Assembly: GCF_002302635.1 (NCBI RefSeq)
Contig: NZ_CP022387.1
Coordinates: 2,542,001 to 2,606,000 of the forward strand
DNA length: 64,000 nt
Source of the DNA: Capnocytophaga stomatis
Lineage (GTDB): Bacteria > Bacteroidota > Bacteroidia > Flavobacteriales > Flavobacteriaceae
Direction of reading: 5' to 3'
Position numbers and translations under genes: made by a program. This document shows, piece after piece, positions 29,291 to 36,390 of this stretch (position 1 is the stretch's first letter; the number at the start of each line of letters is the position of its first letter). The notes beneath the pieces are model-generated. The model did not search any database, had not been told where the DNA came from, and saw nothing but the letters and a program-made list of their open reading frames with translations.

Positions 29291-29911
29291 ATGAAAAACC
29301 AAGACGAATTCACATACACGGAGGCTTATTTCAGAAAAAACAGGCACATAAAATATCAATTGATGGCGAAGCTCACGCATTTCTCCTACCTTAACATTTG
29401 GAGAGACTTGGAGTACGAGTTTCTCAATTCAAATTTTTCTTCGTACGAAGAAGCGGAGGAATTCGCCGATGACATAAGTTTTTTTCTGGGAAAAGAACTT
29501 TCCGTCAGTCATATTCTTTCTTCGGCAGATGAAATTTCAAACAGAATTATCGATTACACACAACGGGCTAAAGAAATTCAAGAAGAAATAGTCGCAAATT
29601 TTCATATTCTTCACTTTACGGTGGAAGATTTTCACTTTCTGGTAACTTTTGAGCCAAGTTTGTACAGATTTTTAAGAGCTTGGGGAATGCACATCGTGAA
29701 AATATATGAAACTGTGGCTCAATACACTTTGGGCAACATATCCAAACAAGAATGCGAGAGCAAAATAAAAGAATTTCGTCAAAATCAGTTTCGAGAAATG
29801 CCCAAACAATCATTGAAGGACGCAACCGGCTTATTGACGAAATTATTTTGGATGGTTTACAAAAGATACCTCAGGAAAAGGCAAATGGCAAAAGAAATGG
29901 GCTGGGATTAA
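29291..29911 (+). CDS. Hypothetical helical protein
   Basis: 206 residues, no signal peptide or clear membrane segment, rich in Phe, Tyr and Glu and probably all helical, with a basic C-terminal stretch (LFWMVYKRYLRKRQMAKEMG). I do not recognise a family. It follows the topA terminator and converges on a methyltransferase gene 13 bases away. Length and normal composition support a real gene. Confidence 0.7.
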   Translation: MKNQDEFTYTEAYFRKNRHIKYQLMAKLTHFSYLNIWRDLEYEFLNSNFSSYEEAEEFADDISFFLGKELSVSHILSSADEISNRIIDYTQRAKEIQEEIVANFHILHFTVEDFHFLVTFEPSLYRFLRAWGMHIVKIYETVAQYTLGNISKQECESKIKEFRQNQFREMPKQSLKDATGLLTKLFWMVYKRYLRKRQMAKEMGWD

Positions 29912-29924
29912 AAGTAAATCAACC

Positions 29925-30626
29925 TCAAAACATTTTTGCCAAGTAGTCGTAATGTTCTCCTTCGGCAACTAATTCGCATTGTAATCCTACCGAGTGTGCA
30001 ACGTTCTGCAAAGTGTTGTAATCCACGTAAAGCCACGCAAAAGGCTCTTCTTTTTCTTTTTTGTACTTGACTAAATAATCGACCTCGCCGTAATAATCGA
30101 AGTGAAGTGGTACGTCGTACATTCCGTCTTCATTTTCATCGAACATATAAATAATGTCGGACGAATCGGTTAAAATTTGTCCGTTTGGAGCTAACAAACT
30201 TTTAATTTTAGTTAAAAAAGTTCCCATTTGCTTTAATCGTCCGCACATTCCCGCTCCATTCATTAGCAGCAAGATGGTATCAAATTTCCCCTCAAAGTCC
30301 ATAACATTGGCAACCGAGACGTTCTTTAAACCTCTGAGTTTACAAGCCTCGACAGCCTTTGGCGAAATGTCAATGGAATGAACTTCCAAATTTCGTTCGT
30401 TTTGCAGATACAATCCGTGGCTACCGGCTCCGCAACCCACTTCCAAAACTTTTCCTCTGGCTAAACGCAACGCTTTCTGCTCTAATTTTGGCATATCTTT
30501 GAATGAACGAAATAAATAGGGCAGGGGCAAAATATCTTCTTCCGAAATAGTAGTTTCTGTCTTAATATCTTCAGTGTAATTGCCTTGCTGATAATCTAAG
30601 ATGGCTTGTCCGAATAAATCTTTCAT
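29925..30626 (-). CDS. Class I SAM-dependent methyltransferase
   Basis: 233 residues. Motif I VLEVGCGAGSHGLYL (about residue 60) binds S-adenosylmethionine and VHSIDISPKAVEACKLRG follows as motif II. FDTILLLMNGAGMCGRL fits motif IV. The substrate is not evident. Convergent with the preceding hypothetical gene. Confidence 0.88.
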   Translation of the reverse strand: MKDLFGQAILDYQQGNYTEDIKTETTISEEDILPLPYLFRSFKDMPKLEQKALRLARGKVLEVGCGAGSHGLYLQNERNLEVHSIDISPKAVEACKLRGLKNVSVANVMDFEGKFDTILLLMNGAGMCGRLKQMGTFLTKIKSLLAPNGQILTDSSDIIYMFDENEDGMYDVPLHFDYYGEVDYLVKYKKEKEEPFAWLYVDYNTLQNVAHSVGLQCELVAEGEHYDYLAKMF

Positions 30627-30722
30627 TTATAAATTATTTTTTAACAGATATAAAATTAAAACGATGTGTTTTAAAAATGTACGATTAGTTTTATATTGAT
30701 TTTATTTTCAAAAAAATTTTTT
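30627..30722. other. AT-rich gap upstream of the methyltransferase
   Basis: AT-rich sequence leading into the 41-bp repeat array. No confident promoter box was found for the methyltransferase. Confidence 0.4.
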
Positions 30723-31009
30723 GATGTTGGATTGTTTGCAACCTTGCCTGAAAAACTTTTTTTGATGTTGGATTGTCTGCAATCTTGCCTGAAAAACTTT
30801 TTTTGATATTGGATTGTTTGCAATCTTGTCTGAAAAACTTTTTTTGAAATTGGATTATCTGCAATCTTGTCTGAAAAACTTTTTTTGATGTTGGATTGTC
30901 TGCAATCTTCTCTTGAAAACTTTTTTTGAGGTTGGATTGTCTGCAATCTTCTCTTTAAAACTTTTTTTGGAGCTGGATTGTCTGCAATCTTCTTTTAAAA
31001 ATATTTTTT
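30723..31009. repeat. Seven-unit 41-bp tandem repeat with a hairpin in each unit
   Basis: Units begin at 30723, 30764, 30805, 30846, 30887, 30928 and 30969, exactly 41 bases apart. Each has the core GATTGtctgCAATC, able to form a 5-bp stem with a 4-base loop, followed by a T-rich tract. Units diverge gradually: the first has CAACC, the fourth GATTA, and the last three differ after the hairpin. The array fills the gap between two minus-strand genes. There are no spacers, so it is not CRISPR. Function unknown. Confidence 0.9.
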
Positions 31010-31097
31010 CAAGATGAATTTTTTATAAAATAAATGTATAAGTTTTTTTTGAGAGAATATTGCACGGATTATTTCTTCAAAAAGAAAGAAAAAGGGT

Positions 31098-32093
31098 TTA
31101 ATTGACCAGCTTTTCGATTTCCTCAATCATTTTATGACTGTCGATGGTTCGAGCAATGATGATTCCGTTTGTATCAATCAAGATGTAGGTAGGCAACCAG
31201 CGTAACGTATATGTTTGGGCTGCGTCTGACTTCCAAGCGTTTTCCACAAAACCGTGCTCCCACGAAAGCCCGTCGGCGATGGCTTTTTTCCAACTGTTTT
31301 TGTTGCGGTCGAGCGAGATACTGAGTATTGTAAAGTTTTTCTGCTGGTATGTTTTGTAAATCTCTTTGAGCGAAGGAATTTCTTTGAGGCAGTCGGGACA
31401 CCAAGTCGCCCAAAAATCGATGAGTATGTTTTTTCCTTTTAAATCGGTTAGTTTAAAAGTTTTTCCATCAGGATTTTCCATAATAATATCCGGAGCGGGT
31501 TGTCCCGGTTGAAGTTTTTCGAGCTTACTGATGGCTTTGTCAAGTTCTTCGATGTATGTATTTTTAAATAACTCCGGCGAAATTTGTTTTCTAAGCGAAA
31601 CGAGCTCGGGATAGTCATACATATAAGCGTTTCGCCCTAAAAAGTACGCAATCACAGGCGAATTATTGTCTGTTTTGAGGATACTGTCCAAGTTTAAGGC
31701 TCTTTTTTCGTTTATATCGTCGTATGTTTTAAAAAGTTGGGTGTTTTCACTTCCTTTTATGCTTTCTATTGTCCAATCTTGGTTCAAATGCATTGTTACG
31801 TTTGTGTTTTCAAGGAAGAAATTGGCTCTTTTTCCTTTGTTGTTAAGTCGCAAAGAGTATAAAAGTGGCTGAGAAGTTTTTCCTTCGAATTTAAAATTTC
31901 CATTGTGAATATCAACAGAATCAACGGGAGTGTACTCTCTGTTTTTGAATTCCAGAAGATAAATTTTGCCTTTTGTTTCTTTCGGAACGCTGCCCTTAAT
32001 TGTGTAAGAATGTTCTGTTTTGGTTTTTTGCTCCTGACAAGAGTTTAACGCAAGCAGTAGTACTAATGCAGATAAAAAATATATTTGTTTCAT
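31098..32093 (-). CDS. TlpA-like thiol-disulfide oxidoreductase lipoprotein with DUF4369-type N-terminus
   Basis: 331 residues from ATG at 32093, which gives a clean lipoprotein signal peptide (MKQIYFLSALVLLLALNSC, lipobox LNSC); the upstream in-frame ATG at 32117 would add eight polar residues. Residues about 30-120 fit the DUF4369 beta domain (TIKGSVPKETKGKIYLLEF). The C-terminal thioredoxin fold has the active site WCPDC in FWATWCPDCLKEIPSL and the cis-Pro region RWLPTYILID. It probably handles disulfide or heme-related redox in the periplasm. Confidence 0.9.
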   Translation of the reverse strand: MKQIYFLSALVLLLALNSCQEQKTKTEHSYTIKGSVPKETKGKIYLLEFKNREYTPVDSVDIHNGNFKFEGKTSQPLLYSLRLNNKGKRANFFLENTNVTMHLNQDWTIESIKGSENTQLFKTYDDINEKRALNLDSILKTDNNSPVIAYFLGRNAYMYDYPELVSLRKQISPELFKNTYIEELDKAISKLEKLQPGQPAPDIIMENPDGKTFKLTDLKGKNILIDFWATWCPDCLKEIPSLKEIYKTYQQKNFTILSISLDRNKNSWKKAIADGLSWEHGFVENAWKSDAAQTYTLRWLPTYILIDTNGIIIARTIDSHKMIEEIEKLVN

Positions 32094-32117
32094 AAAATGA
32101 TAGAATTTAGTTTCCAA

Positions 32118-32306
32118 AGATAAGAATTTTTTTTGTTTGAAAAATAGAAGAGCTATCTCAAAAATTTTATTATCAGCAAGTTAATTGGTTTTTAAGATAT
32201 GTAAGGTAACGATTTGGTAACGGAACTATTTTCATTGTTTTTACCTATTTTGGGTAGTAACTCAATGAGGCAAAGTTACAAACTATTTACATATTGTCAA
32301 AAAAAT
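32118..32306. other. Gap at the edge of the probable ICE scar
   Basis: AT-rich sequence with no convincing gene. A chance frame runs through it and the palindrome. It ends at the promoter-like box and the palindrome. Confidence 0.4.
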
Positions 32307-32308
32307 CT

Positions 32309-32316
32309 TACCTTTG
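32309..32316 (+). promoter_or_regulatory. Promoter-like -7 box abutting a long palindrome
   Basis: TACCTTTG matches TAnnTTTG and overlaps the left end of the palindrome. A transcript starting a few bases later would begin inside the left arm. Confidence 0.45.
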
Positions 32317-32392
32317 CCCTTTTGAAGCGGGTGCGGTTGCGAGTAGTGATTTTAAATCACTACTCGCAACCGCACCCGCTTCAAAAGGGCAA
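32314..32392. repeat. Perfect palindrome with 39-bp arms and a 1-base centre
   Basis: Arms 32314-32352 and 32354-32392 are exact reverse complements around T at 32353. After a 2-base mismatch, complementarity resumes for five more bases (32307-32311 with 32395-32399). The arms are GC-rich (cores GAAGCGGGTGCGG and CGCAACC) in AT-rich surroundings. No T-run follows, so it is not a plain intrinsic terminator. Confidence 0.95.
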
Positions 32393-32465
32393 TAGTAAGG
32401 TGATTGATTCCTTTAGTACTATCGAATGGGATGTTACTAATCAGAAATCAAATCCGGTTGTGTAA
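32393..32465 (+). pseudogene. Possible coding tail next to the palindrome
   Basis: After the right arm one plus-strand frame reads to a TAA at 32463 (KVIDSFSTIEWDVTNQKSNPVV at the end), with protein-like composition. It could be the last residues of a lost gene converging on rteC, whose stop is 2 bases away, or chance. Confidence 0.25.
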
Positions 32466-32466
32466 A

Positions 32467-33294
32467 TTATTCTTTATCCATATATTCCTCCAAAGATCTT
32501 TTAAGTTTGTCCAAAAACGAGGTTCTGGATTTGGAGCGTGTTTTCATTCTGTGAAAAGCGTGATGGCTATCTTTCAAATCGAGCTTAAAAATCTTATTAA
32601 AAGTAGCTATCATTTTATTGATGCTCATTTTTCCACCTGCAATGGCTTTGACTTGTTGTAATGCATAAATTAGTTCAATTAGATCGTTTTTAGTTGCTGT
32701 CCATTCAAGAGAAATATCTTTTGTAATGATGTTATTTTCCAGTTCTATGGTTCGATGAAAAAAATATTCCATCAATTGCTTGTGACAGAGAATTTGAGCT
32801 ACTAAAAAATCATAGTAAGTCGAAAAATCAGGATCGAAATTTAGCATATATTCTTGTTGGATATCAATAATATCACATTGATATCTGGTGAAATACTTAC
32901 TGTCCCAATGACGACTTCCTGAAAGATAGTAGTTGTAAAAGGGTTGCTTTTGAAAACGTTTTTTGAATTCTTTTTCGAGTTTATTCTCTTGTTTTACAAA
33001 ATATTTTTTTAAATGACTTTCCGGTAGGTATGCTGCAATAGTTTCCATTTGATAAATTTGGTAGTAAAATAGTTCTTTTCCCTGTATATATGGTTTTACC
33101 TCTCGAAAAAAGAAAATTTCTTCCTTTTGACAAGCAAAATGATGAGAGGTTACATATTCTTTTAGCTCTTTTAGGATATCGTTAAAAAAAGTAATCATTT
33201 GTAGGGAGTCCTCTACAATGCTTTCAAGTGAAAACGTTAGCTTTCGTTCTTTTTGTTCTACTCTTGAGAAAATAGTCTTAAAGTATGTATTCAT
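32467..33294 (-). CDS. RteC-family regulator of conjugative transposons
   Basis: 275 residues fitting RteC: helical N-terminal half, central FYNYYLSGSRHWDSKYFTR, DPDFSTYYDFLVAQILCHKQLMEYF, then LEWTATKNDLIELIYALQQVKAIAGGKMSINKM and a C-terminal RSRTSFLDKLKRSLEEYM-like end. In CTnDOT, RteC activates the excision operon. Here the gene is complete but its neighbours are a palindrome and a topoisomerase fragment, with no integrase, tet or mobilisation genes seen, so it probably survives from a lost element. Confidence 0.85.
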   Translation of the reverse strand: MNTYFKTIFSRVEQKERKLTFSLESIVEDSLQMITFFNDILKELKEYVTSHHFACQKEEIFFFREVKPYIQGKELFYYQIYQMETIAAYLPESHLKKYFVKQENKLEKEFKKRFQKQPFYNYYLSGSRHWDSKYFTRYQCDIIDIQQEYMLNFDPDFSTYYDFLVAQILCHKQLMEYFFHRTIELENNIITKDISLEWTATKNDLIELIYALQQVKAIAGGKMSINKMIATFNKIFKLDLKDSHHAFHRMKTRSKSRTSFLDKLKRSLEEYMDKE

Positions 33295-33384
33295 AGCATT
33301 AAAAATAAAGTTTGATGTAGTATTTTTTTTGCTAAATTTAAGTTAAAATAATATTTTTTACAAAAAATAAAAATTATTCGTTTT

Positions 33385-34317
33385 TTTACCTTCCGACTTT
33401 TGGAAGCCGTGAGTGAACCCTGTGTAAAAGAAGTACAAAAAATCTCGTTAGAGGTGTTTCACAAGTGTTTTACAATGAAAGATACACAGGTAACACAAAC
33501 AGGTTGGCGGGGAGTTAATGGTTTTTTATCTGACTCTAACAAGGACGAAGCTGATATTTGTGAAGCACTGCCGTCCTTACCAAAAGGGAGTACATTAAAG
33601 ATAAAATCCGTTGAAATCTTGTCCAAAACCACCCAACCTCCTGCCCTTTACACCGAAGCAGGGCTTTTGTCGGCAATGGAAACAGCAGGAAGAGATTTGG
33701 AAAGCAAGCAGCAACGCCAACTCCTACAAGGCTCAGGCATAGGAACCCCTGCTACACGAGCCGCTATCATTGAAACGCTCTTAAAACGAGGCTATGTAGT
33801 GCGTAAACAAAAATCCCTTATTCCCACCGAAAAAGGAATGCAAGTGTACCATTGGGTCAAAGAAGATGACATTGCCAATGTTACCCTAACGGGACAATGG
33901 GAAGAAGATTTACAAAAAATAGAGCAAGGCGAAAAGTCACCAACGGAATTTTTACAGGCGATGAAAAGCTATACCCAAGATTTGACACAAGCCTTGCTGA
34001 AACTCACTAACAACGGACGACTTGCTAATGACCCGCATTTGGCCGTAACCAACTTCCTAAATGCCTTAGAAAAAATTCCCGCAATGATAGAAAAACAACA
34101 AAAAGAAATCGCCGTTATCGAAAAAGATTTGCCTGTGCTTAAAGAGGTCGTATCCAAAGAATGGACAAAAGAAAATACCCTCAACGAACTCAAAAACGAA
34201 TTGACTTCTATTGATAGAAAAATTCAACTTTCTATTGCCCCCGTGAAAGAAGAAGTAAAGGAAAATGAGAAAGGTAAAGAGAAGAGAAAAGAAAACAAAA
34301 GGGTAGTAAAAATTTGA
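33385..34317 (+). pseudogene. Topoisomerase III, 3' part only (ICE-type topB remnant)
   Basis: The frame reads from about 33385 (FRLLEAVSEPCVKEVQ before any start) into the C-terminal half of a type IA topoisomerase III of the kind carried by Bacteroidota conjugative transposons: GSGIGTPATRAAIIETLLKRGYV near the middle and LIPTEKGMQVY. The N-terminal Toprim domain and the catalytic-Tyr motif are missing, so it cannot be an active topoisomerase. The only starts are TTG 33400 or later codons. It ends with a Lys/Glu-rich tail. Cut by deletion or recombination at the left side. Confidence 0.85.
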
Positions 34318-34354
34318 TTATAAATAGGATAGATAATTAATTTTTGGTTGTTAT

Positions 34355-34389
34355 TTTGAAAATAATTTAGAATTCAACTACTACTTTTG
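34355..34389 (+). promoter_or_regulatory. Promoter upstream of the first vgrG cluster
   Basis: TTTG at 34355-34358 and TACTTTTG at 34382-34389 with a 23-base gap. It is specific to copy 1, because the sequence shared by the three vgrG loci begins later at 34460. Confidence 0.5.
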
Positions 34390-34404
34390 TAAATTATAGA
34401 GTAA

Positions 34405-34506
34405 AATATAGTGTGTATAAATGAATTTTTGGAGGAACAAAGTCGGTTTGAAACTAAAAACATAAAAAACGAGAAATATCACATTTATATGGTATTAAAT
34501 TTGTAG
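34405..34506 (+). pseudogene. Short coding relic upstream of vgrG copy 1
   Basis: An open frame ends at TAG 34504-34506 with the tail IKNEKYHIYMVLNL. The last fifteen codons and the stop are identical at all three vgrG loci, whereas the upstream part here differs from copies 2 and 3 yet joins in the same frame. A GTG at 34411 could start a 31-residue peptide. I read it as the stub of a lost gene that travels with the vgrG leader. Confidence 0.4.
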
Positions 34507-34511
34507 ATTTG
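34504..34511 (+). promoter_or_regulatory. Shared vgrG leader, -7 box
   Basis: TAGATTTG, 49 bases before the vgrG ATG, matches TAnnTTTG. The same box stands at 46518 and 55640. No good -33 element, so it may be weak. Confidence 0.4.
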
Positions 34512-34560
34512 TAACGTTCAACCTCTTATATTATTTTGTTTCACTTAAAATTAAAAGTCT

Positions 34561-36363
34561 ATGGCAGTCTATACAATGTCCAAGAGAAGTTCATTGATAC
34601 CCCCAATGAATGTAGTAAAAGAAACTGTTTTTATCAACGGAGAAGAATTTGTTTTTGATTCCTTAACCTTAACCCAGGAGTTAAACGATTGTCAATCTTT
34701 TGAACTAATTCAAAAAATCACCTCAGAGAAAGAACTTTGGCTGAAATCCCCCCAAAAACTCACAGAAATGATAGGAGATTCGGTGTTGATACGATTTGAA
34801 TATGGAAAAGAAGCCTATCGTTATGAGTTTAGCGGATACATTACCGAAGTGCTGATAGATTCAGCCTGGCAAGGGTCTCGTGACAACGTTATTCGTTTTA
34901 TAGGTCAAGGAAAAGTCGTAGTTTTGGAAGATACTCCTTCGATGTACTCATTTGTAGACCAACATTTGGTAAATATTGTAAAAACTATTGCTCAGGAGAA
35001 AGAATTTGGCATCAAGTGTCGTCCAAGATTTGAAGGTGTGCTACCTTTTGTGATGCAATATAAAGAAAGTTCCTTTGCTTTTTTAAATCGTTTGTCGGCT
35101 CTTTATAACGAACTTTTCTTTTACGATGGAAAAAACATCGTATTTGGATGTCCTGAAAATGAAACTCCTGAGAAGTTGATTTTTAGGGAAGATATTAATC
35201 AATTGAAAACCATCAGTAAAGCACTTCCATATCGTTATTCACTTTACAATTATAGCTCGCAAGATGATGAATATTTTTTTACTCAAACGGACAAACCTAT
35301 TAGTCCCGAAAATGCAGTTACGCAAACCTTACTTACCCAAGTACCATTGTTTGCTAATAGGGGTATCTTACCTGCTCAAGAGCCTGTGGGATACAATGCA
35401 GATACCCAAGTTTTTCGTCAGGGGAAGTACCAAAGAGCCTTAGGGAAGATGCACTTTATTGAAGGGCATTCGGACACGTGTAAGGTGCGTATTGGCGGAC
35501 TTATTCAAGTGGGGTATCCTTCGGAATTTGGGATAGACAACAGTTTAGGGGTTTATCGAGTGATTTCGGTACATCACAAGGTAGAACGAGGTAGTTATTC
35601 TAACATATTTAGGGCTGTACCTGAGGGGATGGAATATGCGATGTTCGAACCCAAAACGGTGGCTTATCCTGAAATTGCGGAAGTGGTAGAAAACAATGAC
35701 CCTCAGGGGCAGGGACGGGTAAAAGTACGTTTTTATTGGCAGCGCGATAAGGGAGCGGAAACGAATTGGATACGTGTGCAAAGTTCAGATGCGGGAGTTT
35801 TGAGAGACAAGAGTGGTAATCGTGGTGTGGTTTTCATTCCCGAGGTGGGCGACCAAGTGATGATTGGCTTTGAATACGGCAATCCGCATCAACCTTTTGT
35901 GATGGGAAGTATGTTTCACAAAACCAATGCATCTGAAGTGTCGAACAATGTAAGGAGTATTACTACTAAGAGTGGGCATAAGTTAGTATTTACCGATGAT
36001 GAAAGTATTGTACTTTCTGATAAAAATGGTAATATGATACAGATTAACAGTGTTGAAAATACCATTGAAATCACAGCGATTGAGCAATTAAATTTCAAAT
36101 CAAAGAAAATCACTTTTGATGCTACTAATGATATGGAATTTTTTGCTGGTGGAAATAAAAAAGAAACAGTTATGAAAGAAAGTGAATTTGTTTCGGATAA
36201 AATTACTTTGAACGCACACACGAAAATGGAACTTCATTCCGGAGAAAAAACTTCTGTTGTGAGTAAGGAGATAAACCTATTTACAAGTGAATCAGATATT
36301 CGCGTTAAGGCAGGTAATACAACATATATTCAAGGAGGGCAAGGAGTAGAGATAGATTCATAA
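34561..36363 (+). CDS. vgrG: Type VI secretion spike protein VgrG, copy 1 (intact)
   Basis: Trimeric spike tip of the T6SS needle, 600 residues. The N-terminal phage gpD/gp44-like domain (about residues 15-360) includes VFINGEEFVFDSLTLTQEL and QYKESSFAFLNRLSALYNELFFYDGKNI. The gp5 OB domain follows (NNDPQGQGRVKVRFYWQRDKGAETNWIRVQ, about 381-410, then GDQVMIGFEYGNPHQPFVMGSMFH), and a gp5-type beta-helix with NGNMIQINSVENTIEIT ends the chain. There is no C-terminal toxin. A PAAR-like lipase effector follows after 27 bases and presumably rides on this spike. Confidence 0.93.
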   Translation: MAVYTMSKRSSLIPPMNVVKETVFINGEEFVFDSLTLTQELNDCQSFELIQKITSEKELWLKSPQKLTEMIGDSVLIRFEYGKEAYRYEFSGYITEVLIDSAWQGSRDNVIRFIGQGKVVVLEDTPSMYSFVDQHLVNIVKTIAQEKEFGIKCRPRFEGVLPFVMQYKESSFAFLNRLSALYNELFFYDGKNIVFGCPENETPEKLIFREDINQLKTISKALPYRYSLYNYSSQDDEYFFTQTDKPISPENAVTQTLLTQVPLFANRGILPAQEPVGYNADTQVFRQGKYQRALGKMHFIEGHSDTCKVRIGGLIQVGYPSEFGIDNSLGVYRVISVHHKVERGSYSNIFRAVPEGMEYAMFEPKTVAYPEIAEVVENNDPQGQGRVKVRFYWQRDKGAETNWIRVQSSDAGVLRDKSGNRGVVFIPEVGDQVMIGFEYGNPHQPFVMGSMFHKTNASEVSNNVRSITTKSGHKLVFTDDESIVLSDKNGNMIQINSVENTIEITAIEQLNFKSKKITFDATNDMEFFAGGNKKETVMKESEFVSDKITLNAHTKMELHSGEKTSVVSKEINLFTSESDIRVKAGNTTYIQGGQGVEIDS

Positions 36364-36390
36364 AAAGATTAAACTTAAAATTCCTTAATT

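Noticed and set aside
30671-30946. Minus-strand open frame of 91 codons through the 41-bp repeats
   Set aside because: The period of 41 is not a multiple of three, so the three repeat frames are translated in turn; it is open by composition, not by selection.
30723-31009. CRISPR array
   Set aside because: Repeat units are contiguous with no unique spacers and diverge along the array.
32314-32392. Insertion-sequence ends or an intrinsic terminator
   Set aside because: There is no transposase between the arms (the centre is one base), no target duplication was seen, and no T-run follows.
32214-32465. 83-codon gene through the long palindrome
   Set aside because: Most of it is the palindrome and AT-rich gap; only the last 20 or so residues look protein-like, and these are listed separately at low confidence.
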